Shown here piece by piece: positions 35,508 to 43,838 of a DNA stretch of 64,000 nt (its first letter is position 1; each line of letters opens with the position of its first letter). The stretch is taken from positions 1-64,000 of the forward strand of contig JADJFC010000011.1 in assembly GCA_016708785.1 (NCBI GenBank), written 5' to 3'. The notes under the pieces are model-generated. The model saw only the letters and a program-made list of their open reading frames with translations, did not search any database and was not told the DNA's origin. Source of the stretch: Bacteroidota bacterium (lineage in GTDB: Bacteria > Bacteroidota > Bacteroidia > AKYH767-A > 2013-40CM-41-45). The translations under genes were made by a program, and so were the position numbers.

Positions 35508-35903
35508 TTAATTCTTGTGCTGCGAAATAAACATCGCATAGTCAAGTTTGCTTAAAAGTGTCGGTATATGAGTTGAGTGCTCTGACAGTGAGTCTATGTT
35601 AAAATCAAGAGCATCTCTGAAATTCACAAGCAGATCTGCATGGAGATGAAATAATGAATCCGGCTTATGATTGATGTCCATGTACTGTCGGACTACCTGA
35701 GTGATCATTTCCTTTAATTCCGGTTCTGACACTCTATGTTCTTTCAACTTATCATTAATATCAAATTCTCCCTGACCGCTTAATATTCTTTCAAATGAAT
35801 CCAGTTGCAATTCGCAAACTCTTTTCATAAGCAGTTCTTCCTGTTGAGTAAGATTTAGTTTTACCATGTATATCTTTTCGACTTGACGCAAAGATATAAG
35901 CAC
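35508..35903 (-). CDS. Small cytoplasmic protein of unknown function
   Basis: 131 residues from the first start, but Met13 (ATG at 35867, MVKLNLTQQEELL) fits better; the preceding residues include no membrane signal. The protein is charged and largely helical (MKRVCELQLDSFERILSG; LKEHRVSEPELKEMITQ), with no recognisable motif. It lies alone between two T9SS cargo genes on the same strand, with gaps that hold repeats. I can give no function. Confidence 0.7.
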   Translation of the reverse strand: MLISLRQVEKIYMVKLNLTQQEELLMKRVCELQLDSFERILSGQGEFDINDKLKEHRVSEPELKEMITQVVRQYMDINHKPDSLFHLHADLLVNFRDALDFNIDSLSEHSTHIPTLLSKLDYAMFISQHKN

Positions 35904-35989
35904 ATTTCTATTCTACAAGTATTTTTTTTCTCTTAACAAATTGAATTATTAACGGAAAGCGGGAAAACTTTTTGAAAAAAGTTTGCATT

Positions 35990-38035
35990 TTATTCTTTCA
36001 CCACTATCGACGAACCTTCTCCTTGTGCAGTTTTCACTCTTAAAAGATAGGTTCCCGCACTCAAATCATCACCAAATTGCGCTTCAGAAAAATGATCTTT
36101 TTCATGAATAATCAGTCGACCTGAAATATCATAAACATAAATTTCAAATCCGGAATTCATTTTCACGACAATATTGGAACTAAAAGGATTTGGGAATGCG
36201 GCAAATGAAATACGATCATTTTCTTTTACACTATTGCATGGATCGATCGTTACAAATATAGTATCTCTGTTTGCACACGTAAACGAATTTGTAGCAATCA
36301 ATATAAATCGGAATACTCCTAATCCTCTTCCTGTACTGTCAATTGTTATAGATGGAGTATTCGCCCCATTAGACCATGCGTAAGTTGTAAAGCTTCCTCC
36401 GTTTAAAACAACAGATGCATCGGAACAAATTGTTACATCAGCACCAAGGGAAACAACAGGAATTGGGTTAACAATAATATCCTGTGTTGCAGTGTTCGAA
36501 CAATTATTGGCATCGTGATAAGTGTAAACCAGACTATGAGTTCCGGCACCTGCTATTCCTGTATAAAAAGTTGTACCCCCAACTCCCGGTCCGGAATAGG
36601 TTCCTCCTGCAGGACTTCCCTGACTTAATGCAACAGGACCTGTATTTTGACAGACCGTGGGCAAAGTTGAAAAAGATACAGTTGGCAATCCATTTACATG
36701 AACCATAGAAGTATCTGATGCACTGCAGCCATTTGAATTTGTGTAACCATACGTGAGAATGAAATTGCCTACACCTGCAGTTGAAGGTGTAAATTCATTT
36801 CCACTCACTGCTGTTCCTGTATAGGTTCCACCTGATGGACTTCCTCCGCTAAGTAAATATGCAGGAGTATTCAAACAAGTTGCGGGAAGAGTTGAAAAAG
36901 AAACTACAGGCAAAGCATGTACCGTTAAGGTACCGGTTGCTGTATCTGAACAACCAAGTGAAGAATAAATATATGTAATCGTATGACTTCCTACTCCCGC
37001 ATTTGCCGGATTAAAAATGTCATTTGCATTCACACCTGTTCCGGTATAATTTCCGCCGCTAGGAGATCCCTCTGTAAGTCCATACGCCGGTTCATCAATA
37101 CAAACACCCGCAAAAGTGCTCAGTGTTACATTCGGTGAATTTTTAATTTGAATGGTTCTTGAAGCAGTATCAATACATCCATGAATATCTGTATATGTGT
37201 AAAAGATATCGTTTCCTCCCGGGCCCGGAATTGTTGGGTCAAGAATGCCTGATGAAACACCGGTGCCAAAATAAGTTCCTCCAACCGGATTACCACCGGA
37301 CAAAACAAATACACCTTCGTTTATACAAATCGATTGAAACGAACCCAGAGTTACAAGTGGCAGTTGATTTACGATCACTGTAAGTGTCTTCGAATCCTGA
37401 CATCCACCTGCATCTGTACCTGTTACTGTATATGTTGTTGTCGATGCAGGAATTGCCGAAACAATTGGATCGGTTGCACTTGACAAACCGGAGGATGGCG
37501 ACCATAGATAAGTCAAGGCACCACTTGCCTGAAGTTGTACGCTATCTCCAACACAGATATCACCGGAAGAAGAAAGCACTGTCATTGAAATACCGGGAGC
37601 AATATCATTATCTTCAGGATAACCGGTGATCAGATAATTTGAATTGTTTCCGACACCATTAAATTCAAAACTCGCAAAGTAATATTCTGTTCCTCCATCA
37701 AGTCCGCTGATCGTTGTATTATTTCCGCTTCCGCTATAGACCACATAATTGCCGTTTCCTAAATTCGTTCCGGTTCCAAAAATTGAGCCTCCAGTATAGT
37801 TTGTTCCGTCTACAGGGAATTCTGAAATTGGTGAGCCTGCACATGCGATAATTAATCTGCGACTTCCATCACCCGGGAAAAAACTCAACTCTATTTCATT
37901 ACACGCACCGGCAGTTGCAGAAATAGAGAATGTAGGAAAGTTCGGCTCTTGCGCAGCGGAAGACGCCAAAAAGGGAAGAAAAAAAACTGCCGTAAAGAAT
38001 AGATTCCGGATGGCTGAGAAGAAATTAGTTTTCAT
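35990..38035 (-). CDS. Repeat-rich secreted protein with T9SS sorting domain
   Basis: 681 residues with a signal peptide (LFFTAVFFLPFLASSAAQ). An N-terminal fibronectin-like part (GDGSRRLIIACAG ... TTISGLDGGTEYYFASFEF) is followed by a PKD/Ig-like segment (YLWSPSSGLSSATDPIVS) and four tandem repeats of about 80 residues. Each repeat contains a variant of VCxNxxxxxLSxGSPxGGTYxGxGV and an ending xCSDTAT, for example at about 235-580. A T9SS type A domain closes the protein (FAAFPNPFSSNIVVKM ... LSAGTYLLRVKT). The paired Cys in each repeat may form disulfides. A surface adhesin or scaffold is likely. The close repeats are a site for recombination. Confidence 0.92.
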   Translation of the reverse strand: MKTNFFSAIRNLFFTAVFFLPFLASSAAQEPNFPTFSISATAGACNEIELSFFPGDGSRRLIIACAGSPISEFPVDGTNYTGGSIFGTGTNLGNGNYVVYSGSGNNTTISGLDGGTEYYFASFEFNGVGNNSNYLITGYPEDNDIAPGISMTVLSSSGDICVGDSVQLQASGALTYLWSPSSGLSSATDPIVSAIPASTTTYTVTGTDAGGCQDSKTLTVIVNQLPLVTLGSFQSICINEGVFVLSGGNPVGGTYFGTGVSSGILDPTIPGPGGNDIFYTYTDIHGCIDTASRTIQIKNSPNVTLSTFAGVCIDEPAYGLTEGSPSGGNYTGTGVNANDIFNPANAGVGSHTITYIYSSLGCSDTATGTLTVHALPVVSFSTLPATCLNTPAYLLSGGSPSGGTYTGTAVSGNEFTPSTAGVGNFILTYGYTNSNGCSASDTSMVHVNGLPTVSFSTLPTVCQNTGPVALSQGSPAGGTYSGPGVGGTTFYTGIAGAGTHSLVYTYHDANNCSNTATQDIIVNPIPVVSLGADVTICSDASVVLNGGSFTTYAWSNGANTPSITIDSTGRGLGVFRFILIATNSFTCANRDTIFVTIDPCNSVKENDRISFAAFPNPFSSNIVVKMNSGFEIYVYDISGRLIIHEKDHFSEAQFGDDLSAGTYLLRVKTAQGEGSSIVVKE

Positions 38036-38291
38036 TTGCGTACTCTTTAACTTTTAGGTCACCGACTTACTTCGGCATAATTTGTTATTTAACAGTAATT
38101 TCAAAACCAATGTTACCAATCATCGAATATTAGTTTTGAACTGCGAATTTATTTGTTCTAAGTGTTCAAGTTAAAAAAAAGTGAGCGGATGGCAAAAAAA
38201 TACTAGAATTATGTAACATCCTCTTTTATCTGAAAATCAAAATGGGTCTATTTTTAATCAATAAAAGCAGTTTTTCGAATAAACTGTCATT

Positions 38292-41200
38292 CTAGTCTCT
38301 TTTAATAACCAGCATTTTATTATAAACTATTCTGTTTATGACAATGCTGATGGTATAAATTCCCGGTGACAGTTCAGGCGATAAACGCAATTGTTCCTCA
38401 CTCCTTCCTTCCAAGGAAAATACAATTTGACCAATAGAATTTGTTATTCTGATGTCATATCCTTCTGTACTGAAATCCTTCACTGAAACAACAAAACTTC
38501 CGGAACCGGGATTTGGATAGACCAGAAACAATTCATCTTTTTTCAGTGAACGTAATGCAATACTATTCGAATAAGAAAATTTACCGTCAAAATCGGTCTG
38601 CTTCAAACGATAATAATTAATTCCTTCAGGAGCCCAAATGTCGAGAAATCCGTAGTTCAACTCTTGAGAACTGTTACCTGAACCTTTTATGATCACTATT
38701 GACTCGAAATTTTTTCCATCACTGCTTCTCTCCAGATTGAAAAAATCGTTGTTTATTTCAGATGCAGTTATCCATTTAAGCTGATTTCCTTTTGATGTAT
38801 ACTCCCCGGTAAAAGAAAGTAACTCAATTGGTAATGGCGTTACAATCTTTGTATACCAAATCGGTGAAGTCCATGCTTTTTGTCCATCCGCCTGAGTGAT
38901 CTCAGCATAATAGTAATATGTTCCTGATGCAAAAACATGCGTATAGATCAGTGATGAAGCGGCAACTGTTGTTAAAACCGTGGGGGCAGTATTACTTCCG
39001 GGAACTCCATAAAAAATTCTGATCTGCGTTATGGTCTCACCATTTCCATCTGCTGTAGTTACATTCAACGTAGGATTTACTGTTTGGGTAACGATGCTCC
39101 CTAATGGAAATATTCCATTGATGTTATAGTTAAGCCCAAGGTTGTAATCTTCTGTAGCATAAAAACGCATGTTCAACATTGCTTCCATTACATTTGCAAC
39201 ACTCATCGATGGCGCAAGTATAGCCGTTCTTGCCTGACTCGACTTACCCATTGTAATTGAATTATGGTTATCAAGATCCATTGTTGGTCCAAGGTGATAA
39301 CCTTTTCCAAGGAGTGAATTCCAATACGTAATATTTGTGGTGTTTGCAGGGTCGGAATATGTAGTGTTTGAAGAACTATATGGACCATTCTTAATAGCAA
39401 CGCCAACAATTGCATTGTCATATGCTACATTATACGCTGCTCCAAGTAAGTTGCCATAATCTGTATTGTTCGGATGACATAACGTTGCAAATGCACCGGA
39501 AGTACTATTGATGATATTGAAAACTCCATTATAATCTCCCTTTGCTACAAAGACGTTATAGTTTCCGGAATTCCAACCTAACAATTGATTCACTCCGTAA
39601 ATTGCAACGTGTCCTCCTGTAGAAATGGTTCCCCATTCCATACCATACAAGGCAGCGAATCCCGGATTGGCTCCTGAATAAGTTGACGCTTCAGAAATTC
39701 CACTTGCATAAAGTGCAGGTGTCATGATCGGACCTTCATTATGATTATGGTCGCTGATTCCCATGAAATCAAAATAGCTTGCAGTATTTCCAATGGTATA
39801 GCAGCAATCGGGACTACCTGCTCCATTACAAACATTATCCATATCGCCATCGGAATAATCAGAATGCGAATGTAAATTTCCGAAATACGTTGTGTATGCA
39901 ACTACAGGATTTGTTGCTGCTGTTGCATTGGTTGTTGCGATGAGATAATTTGTGTTACACCCTGTCCCATTCATTTCATAGACTGAAAAGTAATAGGAAG
40001 TTCCCGGCATCAGACCAAGAACATTGACCGTATTTCCGGTTCCTGAATATACGATGTAATCTCCAGGTGCTGTTGTACTTCCTAGACCATAAGTTGCATT
40101 GGCAGTATATGCTATTCCGTCGACCGGAGCAGAAGTAACTGCACTTGCACCCCGACAAATGACAATGCAAAAAGCACCATTACCACGTGTCCATGACAAA
40201 CTCATACTATTTGACATCGCTGAAGAAACAGAAAAAGCACTGGATGCAATAGTTGGTTGTGCAGCTAAGACGCAACCAATTGTTGTTGTATTTCCTGCTG
40301 CAGGGCCGGAAAGAAAATTGGCCGTACACCCATTACCATTGAATTCATAAATAGCAAAGTAATAAGTTGTTGTTGCATTTAGTCCGGTTATCGAAATTGT
40401 ATTTGCACTGCCACTATATACAACATACTCGCCGGGAGAGATCTGCGTACCGCTTCCGAAAGTTGTATTTGCACTATAAACAGAACCATCGACAGGAACT
40501 GCACTTACTGCACTGCCACTTCGTGCAACGATGATGCACTCTGTCCCATTTCCTCTAGTCCAATTCAAAGTAACTGAACTCGCACCTATCGACGAGAAAC
40601 TTAATGCTGATGATTGTATGGTTGGCTCAACATCAATTATACAAGCTGTGGGTATTCTGATGTTATCGAAATAACCATTATCTGATCCACCGGTTGCATG
40701 ATTCCAAAGACAACCCAGAAAAAGCAGATCTTGCGAGGTATACAATGAATTACTTGCCGAACCGATTGTGTTATATGTCGCTAAAGCAGGGTCAACAAAA
40801 TTTGCGGTTACAGTTCCAAGATCTAATGTCCAGACATCACCAACAGGATTATAAGTAACCCGAATTGTCAGATATTCTGAACCAAAATCGTTTCCAGGAT
40901 TGATAACGGCAGAAAGCCCAAGACTGGTTGCCATTCCACTTGCAAAACTTACAAGTCTGACATTGTCTCCCGAACCTGAATTTCCCAATACAACAGCATA
41001 TCCACTTGCAGTCATAAAATTATTTGATGTTGCGCCAAGCACAAATCCGATCCCATAATTATTTGCATCAAAACCTGATGGATCCGCTCTTGTTTGGCGC
41101 ATGTTAAATGCCCATGTCAACAAACCTGTATTTGTAGAGAACACGGTATTGTACATTGCCGATACATCGTATGAAATAAAATCTCTTCCCGCCGTTGTAC

Positions 41201-41444
41201 TTCCCATCCGTAACATGTTCGTATTGACGGTTGCAGAGGTCGGCGAAACCGTTTCTGTTTCACCCCAACTTAATCCAACAACATTATTATTTGCACGATT
41301 GAAATCATCCAATAAAACAGACTGCGCTGAGCCATTTGCTGTAATAAGTAGCAATAAAAAATAAATAGCGCTGAAAAAATAATTACCGCATTTGTGACCC
41401 GATGAAAACCGCATTAATTTGATTAAGTGATAGATAACTAACAA
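38292..41444 (-). CDS. PHP-domain (CehA/McbA-like) secreted protein with FN3-like repeats and T9SS domain
   Basis: 1050 residues from the longest frame; Met11 (41414) matches the signal peptide (AIYFLLLLITANGSAQ). After a concanavalin-like N-part come two similar FN3-like units (SVTLNWTRGNGTECIIVARS; SMSLSWTRGNGAFCIVICRG). Next is a PHP metal-dependent hydrolase domain with NLHSHSDYSDG, DFMGISDHNHNEG, LYGMEWG and GGHVAIYG, whose His/Asp/Glu residues fit a metal site. A T9SS sorting domain ends it (LVYPNPGSGSFVVSVKDF ... LSPGIYTISIV). PHP domains hydrolyse phosphoesters, so a secreted phosphodiesterase/phosphatase is a reasonable guess; the substrate is unknown. Confidence 0.9.
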   Translation of the reverse strand: MLVIYHLIKLMRFSSGHKCGNYFFSAIYFLLLLITANGSAQSVLLDDFNRANNNVVGLSWGETETVSPTSATVNTNMLRMGSTTAGRDFISYDVSAMYNTVFSTNTGLLTWAFNMRQTRADPSGFDANNYGIGFVLGATSNNFMTASGYAVVLGNSGSGDNVRLVSFASGMATSLGLSAVINPGNDFGSEYLTIRVTYNPVGDVWTLDLGTVTANFVDPALATYNTIGSASNSLYTSQDLLFLGCLWNHATGGSDNGYFDNIRIPTACIIDVEPTIQSSALSFSSIGASSVTLNWTRGNGTECIIVARSGSAVSAVPVDGSVYSANTTFGSGTQISPGEYVVYSGSANTISITGLNATTTYYFAIYEFNGNGCTANFLSGPAAGNTTTIGCVLAAQPTIASSAFSVSSAMSNSMSLSWTRGNGAFCIVICRGASAVTSAPVDGIAYTANATYGLGSTTAPGDYIVYSGTGNTVNVLGLMPGTSYYFSVYEMNGTGCNTNYLIATTNATAATNPVVAYTTYFGNLHSHSDYSDGDMDNVCNGAGSPDCCYTIGNTASYFDFMGISDHNHNEGPIMTPALYASGISEASTYSGANPGFAALYGMEWGTISTGGHVAIYGVNQLLGWNSGNYNVFVAKGDYNGVFNIINSTSGAFATLCHPNNTDYGNLLGAAYNVAYDNAIVGVAIKNGPYSSSNTTYSDPANTTNITYWNSLLGKGYHLGPTMDLDNHNSITMGKSSQARTAILAPSMSVANVMEAMLNMRFYATEDYNLGLNYNINGIFPLGSIVTQTVNPTLNVTTADGNGETITQIRIFYGVPGSNTAPTVLTTVAASSLIYTHVFASGTYYYYAEITQADGQKAWTSPIWYTKIVTPLPIELLSFTGEYTSKGNQLKWITASEINNDFFNLERSSDGKNFESIVIIKGSGNSSQELNYGFLDIWAPEGINYYRLKQTDFDGKFSYSNSIALRSLKKDELFLVYPNPGSGSFVVSVKDFSTEGYDIRITNSIGQIVFSLEGRSEEQLRLSPELSPGIYTISIVINRIVYNKMLVIKRD

Positions 41445-41449
41445 ATATA
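41442..41449 (-). promoter_or_regulatory. Possible Bacteroidota -7 box for the PHP-domain gene
   Basis: On the minus strand the bases read TATATTTG, matching TAnnTTTG, 28 bases upstream of the ATG at 41414. No convincing -33 TTTG at the right spacing was seen, so this is only a candidate. Confidence 0.3.
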
Positions 41450-41653
41450 CGTTGATGCGGTTTAAAAGATGCTGTTTAAAAGATGAAAATTATTCAAAAT
41501 GTTGCAAAAAGCATGTTTTGTGGGGTAGAAATGAATTAAAATAGGCCAACACGGCATTTTTCGCATTTTGTTAAACATCTCTGCACTTTAATGGATCATT
41601 CAATCCTCGTTTTTTGCATCTTGTGACAATCAACTTACCTATTCGGTCCACCT

Positions 41654-43119
41654 ATGATTGATACAACTTCCAGTGCTATTCAAAAGTCCTTTTCCTTACT
41701 GGAAGTGATGAATAGTGTCCAGTCTGTTGTGAAAAAGAATTACGATTCTAAAAAGTTTTGGGTGAAATGCGAATTAGTAAAACTGAATTTGCACCAATCG
41801 AGTGGACACTGTTACCTTGAACTTGCCGATCGCAATGAATCAACGATGGTTGCCCAATGTAAAGGAATCATTTGGGCTGATTCCTACCAGGTAATTCAGC
41901 AAAAATTTCGTTCTACGATCAATTCGGAATTGGCTTCCGGAATGAAGGTTCTTTTTCAATGCAATGTAACTTTTCATCCTATTCACGGATTTTCACTCTA
42001 TGTAACAGACGTAGAGCCTGCCTTTACTCTTGGCGAAATGGCGAAAATGAAAAACGATTCAATCCTGAAATTGAAAAGTGAAAAAGTTTTCGACCTGAAT
42101 AAGCAGAAAAAATTACCACTACTTCCAAAAAGAATCGCTGTCATTTCAGTCGAGACCAGCAGGGGCTATCAGGATTTTATTATCACAATAAATAATTACC
42201 ATAAGAAATTCGCTCTTGAATTATCATTGTTCGAAGCGACGTTACAAGGCGACAATGCCATTACAACCATTGTAAGAGCCTTGCAAAAAATTGCTTCGCG
42301 AATTGATGATTTCGATGTCGTCACTATCATCAGAGGAGGTGCGGGCGATACTGGACTTGCCTGCTATGATGAATACGCTCTTGCCAAGGAGGTCGCTTGC
42401 TTTCCTATTCCAATTGTGACGGGAATCGGACATGCTACCAATGAAACTGTGACAGAAATGGTGGCATTCAAAAACTGTATTACTCCGACAGCAGCAGCTG
42501 ATTTCTTTCTTGAAAAATTCTATGCTCAGGACATTCTGATCAACCAACTTTCAGAAAAGCTAATTAACTCCGTTTCGCAGTCATTGAATGATACTAAAGA
42601 ATATTTTTTTGATACGATAAATGATTTTCAAGCTCTTTGCATTTCTGTAATGGAAAAAAGTCATGCACTAGTAAATAATACCACTGAACTTCTCGTTAAA
42701 TTCAGTCGAAGAGCATTAGTTGATGAAAAATTATATTTGCAGAATAACATCAATGTAATAAAAAATATTCCCGGACGTCAGCTGATCTCTCAACAAAGAA
42801 ACCTTGTTGAAATTTCCGTAAAACAATTACACCGGAATGTTACCAGTCTGATTCAACTGGAAAAAGGCATGTTAGTAGAAAAAGGAAGATCCATGAAAAC
42901 AGGCGGCCATCAATTCAAAAATCAAAATCAGACCTTATCGCTTTTAGAATCCAAGATCAACTTGCTTGACCCAATTAATACTCTTGCACGTGGATATTCC
43001 ATTACACGAAAAACGGAAAAGCTATCACCTCTGTCACTGAAATTAATATTGGTGATTCTGTTGAGACGACAGTGGCGGAAGGTAAATTTACAGGAACTAT
43101 TAATGAAATATTAAAATAG
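41654..43119 (+). CDS. xseA: Exodeoxyribonuclease VII large subunit, frameshifted near the 3' end
   Basis: Large subunit of exonuclease VII, degrading single-stranded DNA in both directions. An N-terminal OB-fold (KFWVKCELVKLNLHQSSGHCYLEL, in parts) is followed by the catalytic domain (LPKRIAVISVETSRGYQDF, IIRGGAGDTGLACYDEYALA, PIVTGIGHATNETV, TPTAAADFF) and a coiled coil. The reading frame runs to 43114 with a nonsense tail. Adding one A to the five-A run at 43009-43013 restores the family tail (ARGYSITRKNGKAITSV ... INEILK) ending at a TAG, 43117-43119, six bases before xseB. The restored size of about 488 residues is normal for Bacteroidota. Likely a consensus deletion. Confidence 0.94.
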
Positions 43120-43125
43120 TAATAC

Positions 43126-43320
43126 ATGAAATACGAAGAAGCATTTAATGAACTACAAGACATTGTCAGCGAAATCGAAAATGGCAGTATAAGTGTCGAC
43201 GAGCTAAGCGAAAAAGTAAAGCGGGCATCTGTCCTGATTCAACTTTGCAGAAAAAAACTAGAAGGAACGGAGAAAGAAGTGAATGAATTATTAAAGGGCA
43301 TTGAAAAATCATCGAATTGA
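43126..43320 (+). CDS. xseB: Exodeoxyribonuclease VII small subunit
   Basis: 64 residues, the normal size for XseB. The family pattern is visible: YEEAFNELQDIVSEIENGSI, then VDELSEKVKRASVLIQLCRKKL and a C-terminal VNELL. It binds the coiled coil of XseA, several copies per large subunit. It starts six bases after the restored xseA stop and its TGA overlaps the TTG start of the following exported-protein gene. Confidence 0.96.
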   Translation: MKYEEAFNELQDIVSEIENGSISVDELSEKVKRASVLIQLCRKKLEGTEKEVNELLKGIEKSSN

Positions 43321-43838
43321 AAAAAGTTGCATTCCTCTTCTTTACCTTTCTACTGCTTCTTCTTTCAAAGCAGTCGTATTCTCAATGGACTTACATTAAT
43401 TCCATTGAGACTGGACTGGACCAAAACTTCAGTAATTACGAAGCTTGGCTGAAAAACAATGGCTATCAGCCTACATCAAAATATGATAACATAGCAGAAC
43501 GTAAGGCTGCAACGATGGGTTCAGTTTATCAGATCAACTTATCGGCGAAAGTTTATGATTCCAAAGCACAGCCAACCAAGATCCATTGCTACATTGATAC
43601 CAAGAAGAATCTAAAAAGCATCGATGTCTTTATGATCAATCCCAAACCCGGTGAATTTGAGAATATTCAACTGGTACTTTTAAAGTCAGGATTCCTGCTT
43701 ATCAGTGAAAGTAAGAACGATGCCGATAAAACTACACGAACCTACTTTCAAAAGAAGAAGATTCGATTAAATTTGTCGGTGCCTGATGACAGGAGTTATC
43801 TCACTATTTCTGCCAGTACGTTAAACAATTATGAATAA
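43317..43838 (+). CDS. Exported protein of unknown function
   Basis: 173 residues beginning at TTG 43317, which overlaps the xseB stop by 4 bp in a translational-coupling arrangement. A long hydrophobic signal peptide (VAFLFFTFLLLLLSKQSYSQ) is followed by a mature part of about 150 residues with alternating beta strands (YQINLSAKVYDSKAQPTKIH, IRLNLSVPDDRSYLTIS). Its 3' end overlaps the start of the 7TM/SpoIIE gene by 8 bp. The tight coupling on both sides says it is expressed with xseAB and the phosphatase; no function can be named. Confidence 0.82.
   Translation: MKKVAFLFFTFLLLLLSKQSYSQWTYINSIETGLDQNFSNYEAWLKNNGYQPTSKYDNIAERKAATMGSVYQINLSAKVYDSKAQPTKIHCYIDTKKNLKSIDVFMINPKPGEFENIQLVLLKSGFLLISESKNDADKTTRTYFQKKKIRLNLSVPDDRSYLTISASTLNNYE

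Noticed and set aside
35965..35984. AAACTTTTT/AAAAAGTTT hairpin as a terminator of the repeat-rich T9SS gene
   Set aside because: The stem is only A/T apart from one pair and the loop is too short; weak as a terminator.
36484..37629. Several ORFs of 70-80 codons on the plus strand inside the repeat-rich T9SS gene
   Set aside because: Shadows of a repetitive coding strand; no start signals or motifs.
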